Positions 6,563 to 15,182 of a stretch of 45,854 bases of DNA are shown in pieces. Position 1 is the stretch's first letter; the number at the start of each line of letters is the position of its first letter. The DNA comes from a virus: IMG/VR virus record IMGVR_UViG_3300044641_006875, positions 1 to 45,854 of that record. The stretch is one strand, 5' to 3'. Both the position numbers and the translations under genes were made by a program. The notes beneath the pieces are model-generated. The model searched no databases. It saw only the letters and a program-made list of their open reading frames with translations, and was not told the origin of the DNA.

Positions 6563-8206
6563 ATGAAGAGATTACTAATTACCGGCATTTTTTTACTAGT
6601 CGCCAATTTAACTTTTGCACAATTAACAGTTAACCAAACAATAACTCCAACAACCGGATTAAAGGTTGGTGATACATTAACGGTTAAATACACCGTAGCC
6701 AGAGGAACTACAACACCTCGTTATTTTTGGTTAAGATATTCTTTTAATAATAAAGCGTTAGCTATGGTACCTAATAGTACCGTTTTCTCTCAAGGTAGTT
6801 CAACACAGACGTTTTTTACTGGTTGGAATAACTTTAGATTTACACCAGCAGCAAATATTGCAGATACTCAATTATCGGCTCAATATGCCGCAACTCCGTG
6901 GGGTTACGCAGCAAATAACGATTGGAATGTTGGTCAATTAACAGTTCAAAGAACCGACGCATCAATTAATGGTGATATTGCTACTCAAAAATATGTATTA
7001 AAAGATCAAAATAGTTACAATGATATACATAAATTAGATTTATCATATGCTATAAATGATGCGTCTGCAAATATATCACCAATCACCAGAAGTTCTACAA
7101 ACATATCATTAACAAACGTGGTTGGTAATACCTCACAATTTAAAGTTAAAGTATTATTCCCACAGGGATATACAATTACCGATCATAGAGTGCAATTAAT
7201 GAAATTAAAGACAGATGGTACAATTGATTGGTCACAACAACCTATTGCACAGTTACCATTAGATGCAACCGGTGAAGCATTATTTACAACACAAGTTAAA
7301 GTTGGTGATTCTGTTGGTGTTTTTGTAAGCCCAGCATCACAAAAAGCTTGGATGAATAATGTTATAACCGTTTCGGATGCTTATAAAGCATTTTTAGGTC
7401 ATTCACAAACCGATATTGCTGGAGCACCTAACTTTTTTACATATCCTGTTTTAGAAAGAACTATTGGTAACATAACAAGAAATGATAACACATTTAATGA
7501 ATCGGATTCATATTACTCATTCGCATATGTTATGGGGCAGGATGTATCAACAAACGCATTTATCCCAACACAAACAGCAACTTCTTGGAGATGGCATAGT
7601 GGATTATTAAATCAAAGTTGGTTAGATGGGGTAATTAAAAACAAAGTAACTATTGATACCCCAATAAAAGAGGTTTATGCTGTGTTTGCTTGGGGTGGTG
7701 ATTTAGATTGGTCACATTCTTCTTCACCGGCAGAGATTGCAAGTAGAATTACTGCTGGACAATTTACCAATTCAGTAAATTCACTTAATACTAAAACATC
7801 GATGTCAACACAATCGATGTCATATAAAACACAATCATTAGAGACCGCTAGATTAAGTGTAACATCTACATTAGAAGGTGGTAAGGTGGTATTAACTACA
7901 AACTTAACAAAAGAAGGTTTAGCTGGATTAGAAGTTATCATGAACTATGATGAATCTAAATTAACATTAGATAATATAATTTTTGATTCCGGATCAACAA
8001 TGACAAATTTTTCAACACGTAAGGACGGTAGATTAACTTTTGGTTCAATTGATCAAACAAAAACAGCAAGAATTAAAACAGGCACACCATATAAATTAAT
8101 ATTCACACCTAAGGTTCAATTAACAAATACCGCAGGTTTATTCTATTTTGTTTTATCTGATGCTGTTGATGGAAACGGTAACAAAATAAACTTAATAGTA
8201 GAATAA
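6563..8206 (+). CDS. Secreted modular protein with dockerin-like and cohesin-like regions
   Basis: A 547-residue protein with a Sec signal peptide (MKRLLITGIFLLVANLTFAQ). The N-terminal third looks like an Ig/beta-sandwich domain. A calcium-loop-like segment NDNTFNESDSYYSF (about 308-322) aligns with the dockerin-like part of the next protein. The C-terminal roughly 115 residues (GLEVIMNYDESKLTL and onward) read like a cohesin-type beta sandwich. The two neighbours share this order and the phrase VITVSDAYKAF/IVTVSDVFIAF, so they are paralogues. No T9SS sorting tail is seen. Role inferred: surface or virion-associated adhesion. It follows gene 6014 by 6 nt. Confidence 0.7.
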   Translation: MKRLLITGIFLLVANLTFAQLTVNQTITPTTGLKVGDTLTVKYTVARGTTTPRYFWLRYSFNNKALAMVPNSTVFSQGSSTQTFFTGWNNFRFTPAANIADTQLSAQYAATPWGYAANNDWNVGQLTVQRTDASINGDIATQKYVLKDQNSYNDIHKLDLSYAINDASANISPITRSSTNISLTNVVGNTSQFKVKVLFPQGYTITDHRVQLMKLKTDGTIDWSQQPIAQLPLDATGEALFTTQVKVGDSVGVFVSPASQKAWMNNVITVSDAYKAFLGHSQTDIAGAPNFFTYPVLERTIGNITRNDNTFNESDSYYSFAYVMGQDVSTNAFIPTQTATSWRWHSGLLNQSWLDGVIKNKVTIDTPIKEVYAVFAWGGDLDWSHSSSPAEIASRITAGQFTNSVNSLNTKTSMSTQSMSYKTQSLETARLSVTSTLEGGKVVLTTNLTKEGLAGLEVIMNYDESKLTLDNIIFDSGSTMTNFSTRKDGRLTFGSIDQTKTARIKTGTPYKLIFTPKVQLTNTAGLFYFVLSDAVDGNGNKINLIVE

Positions 8207-8207
8207 T

Positions 8208-10499
8208 ATGAAGAAATTATTAGTAATATGTTTTTTACTAATTTCATTTTTAGGGTTCGGACAGAGTGTATCTGCTCCGGACTCTAAATCGTTTTTACCA
8301 TCTACATCGGGACAGGATGCTAGTGGATTTAGTTTGAGTGGTTTTAGTTCAACAGCAACACTATTAGCATCAATCAGTTTAGTTAATCCACCATCAGGCA
8401 CAACATTCGTATTAAATACAACAACAGGTTTAACCGCAGCAAGTGGATTTACTTTAAGTGGTAATAAAACTCGTTTGGTGGTAACAGGAACAATGGCTAG
8501 TATCAATACTGCATTAGCATCTCTAAGGGTAAACACAGGTTCAGTAAGAGGTAATGTTGTATTATCGGTGGCTGCAACTGTTAACCCAACGGGATATTTT
8601 TATAACGGAACAAATGGACACTTTTATAGACCAATATCAACCGGAGCGACTTATACAAATGCTAGAACACTATCATCACAACAAACATTCAAAGGACAAC
8701 AAGGATACTTAGTAACAATTACTTCAGCAGATGAAGATGCATTTATTTTTAATAATGTGCCTCAATCAAATATATGGTTTGCATTAACCGATGAAGCAAG
8801 TGAAGCAAGATGGACAATTGATGCGGGGCCTGAAGCGGGAACTTTAATTAAAATCAATAATGGTCAATTAAATGGAAACATTCCAGGACAATATAATAAC
8901 TGGGCACCCGGTGAACCAAACAATAGTGGTAACGAAGATTATGCAGTAACTAAATGGAACGGTTCTCAATGGAATGATTTACCAAACCATTTTGTAAATC
9001 CATATGTAATTGAATTTGGAACTTGGACTAATCCTGATGATGCAACATTTACGGAGTTCTATACCAATTCAGTAACACATTCAAACGGAGATGTATTAAC
9101 TGCAAGATTTAATTTTGATTTTGGTGGTAATGTAGATGAAACTAAATTCACCGCCAAAGCAAATATTTTTGTAAATAATGTTTGGGGAACAACAACTAAC
9201 ACATCAAGAGCGATAAGTGGATTGGGTAAAGTTGATATTACAAATGATTTAGATACCGCAAAATTAACTGATGGAATTAGAGCAACTATAACACCCGGTC
9301 AAGTAGAATGGTCACTTATAAATCCATATGAAGCTTCACGAAATGGTCATAGATTACAAATTGATGAAAGAGAATTTTTTGGTACTGGTATAAACTTAAA
9401 TCAAATAAAATCAATACAATTATTTGACATATATGATGGCCCTATCCAACCTTTAGATTTTAATGGGTGGTGGAAACAATGGTTGGTTCCTGGAAATATC
9501 AATCTTGCTAGTAAAGTTGCTGCAAGTTCATTTCAAAGTAACATAAGATTACAAGATGGTTGGTATGCATTTAGAGCCGAATACACATTCACACCAAACA
9601 CAATGTTTAAACAACACGGGATTGATTTATCATATACCAATCAAACGGAATTAAATTCATTATATAATAGTATTGTAACTGTATCAGATGTGTTTATTGC
9701 ATTTAAAGAATTATCAATGGGTGGTATATTTGGAAACGAGAGTGGGAATGAATTTACTTCAGGTGTACAATTTATGAATGCGGATGTTGACGGTAATGGT
9801 ATATTCAATGAATCGGACACATATAAGTTATTACAACATTTAACAGGAACACAATCTCTTACTCAATCTACAACGTTAACTCATTTAATGAAGTTATATA
9901 GTAAATCGGATTATGATGCAATCACCAAGTCAAATTGGAATACACAAATTAATTCAACTAGAAGTTTATTCCCTTTTAATTTAAACTCAGGAACACTTAA
10001 TAACACATATAATGTGAATGTAACTTGGGTGGGTGATGTTAATATGTCTCACTCAGCACAACAATCTGTAAGTGGTGTAAGCACTAATAGCGTTAGGTCT
10101 ATGAGTTTGTCAACGAATTCGGTCTCAACTGAGATTAACGCATCTATCATGGGTGAGATTACTAATAATAAAGTTATAATAACCATATCATTAGATCCAT
10201 TACAACAAGAAGTAGTAGGAACTCAATTTCAATTAAATTATGATAACTCTAAATTAAAATTTGAAAAGGTTGATTTTATAACAAAAGGTAACCCCATGAA
10301 TTATGGGACAAATAAAGGGACTTTTATAAATGTTGGATCATTAATTACTGGTGGCACCGGTGTATTGGATAAAACCACTGAATATCGAGCAGTATTTACA
10401 CCAATAGGAGATATAACAGATATATTGGGGTTAACATCAATATCAACAACAGATGCAGTTAATAAAGACGGAAAACAATTAAAAATAAAATTAAATTAA
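8208..10499 (+). CDS. Secreted C-type lectin protein with dockerin-like and cohesin-like modules
   Basis: A 763-residue protein with signal peptide MKKLLVICFLLISFLGFGQ. A C-type lectin domain occupies about residues 125-265: it has EPN at 236-238 and WND at 255-257, the calcium and sugar-contact motifs that in animal lectins go with mannose-type binding. A dockerin-like loop DVDGNGIFNESD lies near 526, and the last roughly 115 residues are cohesin-like (TQFQLNYDNSKLKFE). It is a longer paralogue of the preceding protein and starts 1 nt after its stop. It probably binds glycans on the cell surface. Presence of a signal peptide argues for export through the host envelope, although a virion role is not excluded. 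Confidence 0.78.
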   Translation: MKKLLVICFLLISFLGFGQSVSAPDSKSFLPSTSGQDASGFSLSGFSSTATLLASISLVNPPSGTTFVLNTTTGLTAASGFTLSGNKTRLVVTGTMASINTALASLRVNTGSVRGNVVLSVAATVNPTGYFYNGTNGHFYRPISTGATYTNARTLSSQQTFKGQQGYLVTITSADEDAFIFNNVPQSNIWFALTDEASEARWTIDAGPEAGTLIKINNGQLNGNIPGQYNNWAPGEPNNSGNEDYAVTKWNGSQWNDLPNHFVNPYVIEFGTWTNPDDATFTEFYTNSVTHSNGDVLTARFNFDFGGNVDETKFTAKANIFVNNVWGTTTNTSRAISGLGKVDITNDLDTAKLTDGIRATITPGQVEWSLINPYEASRNGHRLQIDEREFFGTGINLNQIKSIQLFDIYDGPIQPLDFNGWWKQWLVPGNINLASKVAASSFQSNIRLQDGWYAFRAEYTFTPNTMFKQHGIDLSYTNQTELNSLYNSIVTVSDVFIAFKELSMGGIFGNESGNEFTSGVQFMNADVDGNGIFNESDTYKLLQHLTGTQSLTQSTTLTHLMKLYSKSDYDAITKSNWNTQINSTRSLFPFNLNSGTLNNTYNVNVTWVGDVNMSHSAQQSVSGVSTNSVRSMSLSTNSVSTEINASIMGEITNNKVIITISLDPLQQEVVGTQFQLNYDNSKLKFEKVDFITKGNPMNYGTNKGTFINVGSLITGGTGVLDKTTEYRAVFTPIGDITDILGLTSISTTDAVNKDGKQLKIKLN

Positions 10500-10509
10500 A
10501 ACAAAAATT

Positions 10510-11262
10510 ATGGCAGACAGAAACGGAGACGGAATAGTATATCATCGCTCAGATTGTGGTGACAATTATGTAAGATGGTATTCGAGTGGTGGAGATAGCC
10601 CTTGTTCAGCGTGTGATACGTGGGGACTTACCGATAAGGCAATCAGATACATCCACGATCATCCTGAAATAAATCACAGATTTGAAGATGTGGTGGGTAG
10701 AGAGTGGGAGGAAGAAGTTATGCCGGTACTTATTAATATCGGAAACCAAATAGAGTCTGGTGTTAAAGAAGGATATGAAGTAGTAAAAGATGGTGTTAAA
10801 GAGGGCTATGAAGTAGTAAAAGATGGTGCAGTGATAGCATATAATTGGGCGGATGAAAACGCATGTAATATAGCAATAACTGCCGCAATCTCTGCAGGTG
10901 TTGTTGCGGCATTTTCACCGGCACAACCTGCTGGAGCAGCAACTTCAACTACATTATCATTTATGGCTACACCTGTTCTTTACGTTGCAGATATGACAGC
11001 TAAAATGGCGGTATCAACGGCAATGGGTGTAATTGTGACAGAGGCATTTTTACAAATACCAGGTGTTAGTGATAGTATTGACCACGAAATATTAAAGAAT
11101 GTAATTTCAAATTGTATCTATCATAGTTTAGAGTCGGCACACTTATGGGCAACACCAGCTGGTGTTGGTATTGCAATCGGAGCTGCAGTAGCACCAATTG
11201 TTGCAGATTTGATATGTAAAAGAACTTGTCCTAATGGATTCAGTAAAGCATTGGGGGCATAA
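10510..11262 (+). CDS. Hypothetical protein with tandem 11-residue repeat and hydrophobic C-terminal half
   Basis: A 250-residue protein lacking a signal peptide. The N-terminus has DRNGDG and several Cys/His (C17, C32, C35). Residues 85-106 are two copies of VKEGYEVVKDG, encoded by a 33-bp direct repeat at 10762-10827. The rest is Ala/Val/Ile-rich with two or three hydrophobic segments, suggesting membrane insertion or a glycine-zipper-like region. I do not recognise it. It overlaps the next gene by 1 nt (TAATG), so the two are translationally coupled. Confidence 0.65.
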   Translation: MADRNGDGIVYHRSDCGDNYVRWYSSGGDSPCSACDTWGLTDKAIRYIHDHPEINHRFEDVVGREWEEEVMPVLINIGNQIESGVKEGYEVVKDGVKEGYEVVKDGAVIAYNWADENACNIAITAAISAGVVAAFSPAQPAGAATSTTLSFMATPVLYVADMTAKMAVSTAMGVIVTEAFLQIPGVSDSIDHEILKNVISNCIYHSLESAHLWATPAGVGIAIGAAVAPIVADLICKRTCPNGFSKALGA

Positions 11263-12155
11263 TGAAAAAACTAATAATCATATTATCATTACTTTGTATT
11301 GGATTTGTTTCGAAAGCACAAATACAAAAACCCGATACGTTACAACTATCACCAAAAGAGTTATTTGGAGAAAGTGATGATTGGAATGATGTAGGTATAT
11401 TACAATCCTATGTTAATTTCTCAAAAGACGTTCTCTCATCATCAAATCTTTCGATAGGTGTAATTGGAAGACAAGTATCTACCACACTCAATTTAGGATA
11501 CCACAAATCGTCTTTAAACGGTCAATGGGGGCATTCATTTGCCGCATCGATAAATCCTATATGGAACTATTATGGTGTGGGGTATGGTCTCAGTAGAAAC
11601 ACAGAAAAAAGAACAACAACAATACAAACATTTTATTCCACGGACTTTGACTTTCAAAAAGACATTAATCTATCTTTTATAGATGTGTTTAGAACAAAAA
11701 AGTATGGAACATTTGGTTATAGTTTAACAGCATCAAAATCATTTTGGGGGACTTATCAAGGTGAATGGGAAGGAAAATATACGGTGGATGAAAATGGTGA
11801 TTTTAAAGATTTAATTTATCCACAAATGCCAGCATCATCAGAACTTACTTATAGAGGTATGGTGATGTATACGTATACATTAAAAACAAAAAGAGTGGAT
11901 ATTTCACCACAAGTATTTGCTATGAGTGACATATACAAAGTATTCAAAGATGGTACTGAATCAGATTTGGCATATGTAGATGACTTCAATTTGGACTTGT
12001 ATTATGGGGTTTCCATGGATTGGAAAATAACCAGAAGATTTGTGTTAAACACCAATATCAGATACAATACAACTTGGGATAAGTTAAGTGAATCTGTGGG
12101 GTATAAAAAGAGTAATCCGATCCTATTTATGATAGGAACAAACTTTAAATTTTAA
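11262..12155 (+). CDS. Outer-membrane beta-barrel-like protein
   Basis: A 297-residue protein with signal peptide ending SKAQ. The mature part is rich in alternating strands with Tyr/Trp/Phe girdle residues and ends in Phe (GTNFKF), the usual outer-membrane barrel terminus. It shares ISPQVFAM (near residue 217) with the C-terminal barrel of the protein at 15992. This suggests a barrel that may act in secretion or anchoring of the secreted proteins encoded upstream; that role is inference. Confidence 0.7.
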   Translation: MKKLIIILSLLCIGFVSKAQIQKPDTLQLSPKELFGESDDWNDVGILQSYVNFSKDVLSSSNLSIGVIGRQVSTTLNLGYHKSSLNGQWGHSFAASINPIWNYYGVGYGLSRNTEKRTTTIQTFYSTDFDFQKDINLSFIDVFRTKKYGTFGYSLTASKSFWGTYQGEWEGKYTVDENGDFKDLIYPQMPASSELTYRGMVMYTYTLKTKRVDISPQVFAMSDIYKVFKDGTESDLAYVDDFNLDLYYGVSMDWKITRRFVLNTNIRYNTTWDKLSESVGYKKSNPILFMIGTNFKF

Positions 12156-12499
12156 TGAAAAATTTATTATTAATATTATTATTTTTATTAGTTGGGTGTA
12201 CGAAAATGGAAATAGAACCGTTACCTCAACCAACAACACAAAATATATTTAGTGTTGCTGAAAGTGCCGTGACAGACGGCCAAACCATACAATTTGACTT
12301 ACCTTCAGACGGCATATATATACTAACATATACAGATGTGGCAACAGGTCAGGTTATAAGTAGGGAAAAATTTAATGGGAAGGCAGGCAAAAATTTAAAG
12401 AAAATATATACCAAAACCATAATGCCGAAGTATTTATATTTGATACTTGCTTCGGAGAATAAAACTCAAATAAGTAAAACAAAAATAACAATAAACTAA
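12155..12499 (+). CDS. Lipoprotein with a sorting-domain-like beta sandwich
   Basis: A 114-residue protein with lipobox LVGC (C15). The body (DGIYILTYTDVATGQVI, then a glycine-led strand, then KYLYLILASENK) has the rhythm of the C-terminal domains used by Bacteroidota type IX secretion, but here it is a lipoprotein of its own. It starts at the last base of the previous stop codon and is paralogous in layout to the next gene. Confidence 0.65.
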   Translation: MKNLLLILLFLLVGCTKMEIEPLPQPTTQNIFSVAESAVTDGQTIQFDLPSDGIYILTYTDVATGQVISREKFNGKAGKNLKKIYTKTIMPKYLYLILASENKTQISKTKITIN

Positions 12500-12500
12500 A

Positions 12501-12872
12501 ATGAAGAAAACACCAATTTTATTATTACTTGCCGCCATTTTGGTTGGATGCAATAAAGATGACTTTTATCAACCACCAATGAACGAAGTAAAGCCTGAGT
12601 TACAGATAAAAAACAATGTAGGTATCAAACTAGAGACAGCATTTGTAACAAGTGAAGTTTCTATGAATGTAAAAATTGATGTTGCTCAAGCAGTAACAAT
12701 AAAGATATTTGATATTTCTAATAGAGTGGTTTCTAAGGAGACTATGTCGGTTAAATCCGGTGATAATCTTTTAAAGGTATACACAACGGCATTACCGTCA
12801 TCTGCTTACAGAATTGGACTATTTGATTCTAAAGGTAATGAATTAGGAATAACAGATTTTAATAAATTATAA
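12501..12872 (+). CDS. Lipoprotein with a sorting-domain-like beta sandwich (paralogue)
   Basis: A 123-residue protein with lipobox LVGC (C17). The second half (VTIKIFDISNRVVSKE, then SSAYRIGLFDSKGNE) resembles type IX secretion type-A sorting domains more clearly than its neighbour does. No catalytic residues are seen. It probably sits at the inner face of the outer membrane or on the surface. Whether it competes with, mimics or docks to host type IX secretion is a guess. Confidence 0.68.
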   Translation: MKKTPILLLLAAILVGCNKDDFYQPPMNEVKPELQIKNNVGIKLETAFVTSEVSMNVKIDVAQAVTIKIFDISNRVVSKETMSVKSGDNLLKVYTTALPSSAYRIGLFDSKGNELGITDFNKL

Positions 12873-12888
12873 ACAAAAAAATAAAACA

Positions 12889-13206
12889 ATGTCAGAAGAA
12901 TTAGAACAAAATAATGATGGTACTTGGTCTGGTCTAAAAAAGACCATTATCGGTGTTGCAACAACAGCAGTTATGGGTTTAGGAACTTGGGGTGTTACCC
13001 AAATCACTGGTGGTGATGAACCTGCTCCGGCTCCTGCAGCAGCGCCAGTAATTAACATTACAAACTCAAACCAACAAGCTCAACAAGCTTCTGGTGGTGG
13101 GGGTAAAACCGTAGTCATTAAAGAAAAAGAAACAGTTAAGGAACCAGCTAAACCTGTTAAAAAGAAAGATGGTGATGAATTTAAAGAAGAAGCTCCTAAA
13201 TGGTAA
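12889..13206 (+). CDS. Small single-pass membrane protein with Pro/Ala and Lys-rich tail
   Basis: A 105-residue protein: short polar N-terminus, one hydrophobic segment (TIIGVATTAVMGLGTWGV, about 19-36), then a low-complexity region with EPAPAPAAAP, NQQAQQA, GGGG and a KE-rich end. Position just before three holin-like genes hints at a lysis or envelope role, but nothing identifies it. Confidence 0.65.
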   Translation: MSEELEQNNDGTWSGLKKTIIGVATTAVMGLGTWGVTQITGGDEPAPAPAAAPVINITNSNQQAQQASGGGGKTVVIKEKETVKEPAKPVKKKDGDEFKEEAPKW

Positions 13207-13212
13207 TATAAT

Positions 13213-13836
13213 ATGAAAGAAGAACAATCAGGTGGATTTAAAGAGTTATTAGGTAACATGATGAAGCGCAGGTGGTTTATTACCGCTATCGTTTTAGGTG
13301 GATTTATGATTATTATAATGGGAATATTTGGGGCAATCCTAAATAAATCAGCAATTGAGGGTGAGTGGAAAGAACTACTCTTATTATTGTTAGGTGCTTT
13401 CATTGGTTCTTATGGTAAAATCATTGACTATTGGTTCAGTGATACCGATAAGGATAAGATGTTAGTACAAAAGATGGATGAGGAAGATGGTACATCATTA
13501 AGCAATACTGCGGATATGCCAAATAACCCAATTGTACCAATGTCAACAGCACCATTAGTATTACCAACAAAAGAAGAAACGTTGAACGATACTTTTGAAA
13601 GAGTCCCTGTTACAGCACAAGTAGAATCTAAAGAAGAGAAAAAAGGTGTTGAGATTGACGAAGATGGTGATGGTGTTATGGATGGTTTAGATTTTGACGG
13701 TGATGGTAAAATCGATGAATACTTTGCACATAGACAATGTGAGCACGTTTGGGGAGACTCAGATGGTGACGGAGATTTAGAGTGTTTAGTATGTGGTAAA
13801 ATAAAAGATCCTGAACTTGGCGAAGAAGAGGGATAA
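13213..13836 (+). CDS. Two-helix membrane protein with DxDGDG loops and a C-terminal Cys knuckle (holin-like)
   Basis: A 207-residue protein. Two hydrophobic helices (about 21-43 and 54-68, LLLLLLGAFIGSYGK) are followed by a long acidic tail. The tail contains DEDGDGVMDGLDFDGDGKID, calcium-type loops like those of dockerins and thrombospondin type 3 repeats, and then C-E-H, DGDGDLEC and C-L-V-C-G, which could form a zinc ribbon. The membrane part resembles phage holins; the tail is not normal for holins. It may link the inner membrane to the secreted dockerin/cohesin-like proteins. Confidence 0.62.
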   Translation: MKEEQSGGFKELLGNMMKRRWFITAIVLGGFMIIIMGIFGAILNKSAIEGEWKELLLLLLGAFIGSYGKIIDYWFSDTDKDKMLVQKMDEEDGTSLSNTADMPNNPIVPMSTAPLVLPTKEETLNDTFERVPVTAQVESKEEKKGVEIDEDGDGVMDGLDFDGDGKIDEYFAHRQCEHVWGDSDGDGDLECLVCGKIKDPELGEEEG

Positions 13837-13865
13837 TAAAAATAAAACGCATAAAATTTTAAAAT

Positions 13866-14132
13866 ATGGCAAGTTTTTTGAAAGAATTATTTAATGACAA
13901 CAACACAATCAACGAAAAATCAGTAGTTGGTTTCTCATCATTTATTTGTATGGTAATAGCATTGGTTGTTGATCTTGTGACTGGTTACATGGGTAAACCT
14001 TTGGTTATAAATGAATTTATCTTTGATGGGTTTTTAGTTATAACATTAGGTGCATTTGGCATTGCATCGGTAGATAAGTGGATTAATAATAAGAATCTTA
14101 AAAAAGACGAACCAGAGGTTTTAGAAGGATAA
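13866..14132 (+). CDS. Holin-like two-helix membrane protein
   Basis: An 88-residue protein with two hydrophobic segments (about 20-41 and 52-70) and a charged C-terminus (NNKNLKKDEPEVLEG), the usual layout and size of class II holins. No family signature is recognised. Neighbouring membrane genes support a lysis or envelope function, but no endolysin is present in the window. Confidence 0.58.
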   Translation: MASFLKELFNDNNTINEKSVVGFSSFICMVIALVVDLVTGYMGKPLVINEFIFDGFLVITLGAFGIASVDKWINNKNLKKDEPEVLEG

Positions 14133-14148
14133 AATTAAAAACAAAGAA

Positions 14149-14379
14149 ATGACTAACATCTTAAATAAAGCTAAAGCAACCCTTTTTAATGTGACTGTGG
14201 TTTTCACTTGTGCTTGGCTAGCATTTGCATTATCTTTTCAGATGTATGCTATATACTTAACAGTAAGCGGACAAGAGCAAGAAATGACAAGAATTTCTAA
14301 TGAAATTTCTTGGAAAATTGACGGTACATTTAAAAACAATCCAGAAAATATCTGGTATGAAGGTGATCAAAAACAATAA
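14149..14379 (+). CDS. Small single-pass membrane protein
   Basis: A 76-residue protein with one hydrophobic helix (FNVTVVFTCAWLAFALSFQM, about 13-32) and a polar C-terminal tail, consistent with a spanin-like or holin-partner protein but with no diagnostic residue. It is 5 nt from the CsgG-like gene. Confidence 0.6.
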   Translation: MTNILNKAKATLFNVTVVFTCAWLAFALSFQMYAIYLTVSGQEQEMTRISNEISWKIDGTFKNNPENIWYEGDQKQ

Positions 14380-14384
14380 GGTAT

Positions 14385-15107
14385 ATGAAAAAATTATTAG
14401 TTACATTAAGCGTTTTTTTACTAAGCGTTGTTGTTCTTAATGCACAAACAATAGGTAAAACAAAAACAGAAGACTATAAAGCCGATTTTGAAAAGAAAAA
14501 GGATATAAGCGCTTACTTGGATTATGATGGTCCTCAAATACCTATTCAAATTCTTAAATGTGGTATATCTGATGAGGTATATGAAATGTATCCAGAACTA
14601 AAAGAAAAACGTGTTGGTTTAGGGGTTGCAAACATATCAATGGAATATCTTGAAAATCTTAATAGATTTAAGTTTACTGAAGATAAAACAGAAATTAAAA
14701 ACAGAATGGTTAAGCAGTTTCAGGCTTCTCAGGCTGGCATTTCAGAAAACAAATTAGATGGTAGAGGTAAAATTAATTTAGCAAAGTATTTTGTAACAAT
14801 TGAATGTTATGATTATTCCGTATCTGAAGATGAAACAATTAATTTAAAGGATGGTATAAAAGATAATATGGTGACTAGAATTGGTTTACAGGTAAGATTT
14901 ACCGATGCCGAGACTGGTCTAGTTTTTGCTGGTTCCGGTTTAGGTGAAGCTAAAACAACCAGAGAATTAACATTATTATCCGATGCAACTATAGATCCAA
15001 TAAAATTTAATCAATCAACCATTAGTATATCAACTAAAAAGGCATTAGACATCGCGGTTGCAAACATTCTTGATAGAATGATTAAGAAGCAAATATTCAC
15101 AAAATAA
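14385..15107 (+). CDS. CsgG-like exported protein
   Basis: A 240-residue protein with signal peptide MKKLLVTLSVFLLSVVVLNAQ. The mature protein follows the order of the CsgG family: GLGVANIS strand, a helix, then NLAKYFVTIECYDYS, a long strand pair VTRIGLQVRFTDAETGLVFAG, and a final helix with ALDIAVANILDRM. CsgG forms the outer-membrane channel for curli; the family includes shorter relatives of unknown function. The lipobox Cys of true CsgG is missing. CsgG-like genes occur in other T4-like phages, as far as I recall. It is the last gene before the terminator at 15131. Confidence 0.65.
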   Translation: MKKLLVTLSVFLLSVVVLNAQTIGKTKTEDYKADFEKKKDISAYLDYDGPQIPIQILKCGISDEVYEMYPELKEKRVGLGVANISMEYLENLNRFKFTEDKTEIKNRMVKQFQASQAGISENKLDGRGKINLAKYFVTIECYDYSVSEDETINLKDGIKDNMVTRIGLQVRFTDAETGLVFAGSGLGEAKTTRELTLLSDATIDPIKFNQSTISISTKKALDIAVANILDRMIKKQIFTK

Positions 15108-15130
15108 TATAACAATAATAAGAATTATTT

Positions 15131-15158
15131 AAAAGGAGGTGTAATAACCTCCTTTTTT
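15131..15158 (+). terminator. Rho-independent terminator of the exported-protein operon
   Basis: AAAAGGAGGT / ACCTCCTTTT perfect 10-bp stem with loop GTAATA, followed by T residues. It ends the run that starts at 6014. Confidence 0.9.
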
Positions 15159-15160
15159 TA

Positions 15161-15168
15161 TATTTATA
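15161..15168 (+). promoter_or_regulatory. Late-type box TATTTATA before gene 15183
   Basis: Lies directly after the terminator, 14 nt before ATG 15183; a place where a new promoter is needed. Confidence 0.55.
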
Positions 15169-15182
15169 ATAAAAGAAAAGGT

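Noticed and set aside
8208-10499. Diversity-generating retroelement target (C-type lectin fold)
   Set aside because: No reverse transcriptase, template repeat or near-identical repeat was seen, and the lectin domain is N-terminal with EPN/WND motifs rather than a C-terminal variable region.
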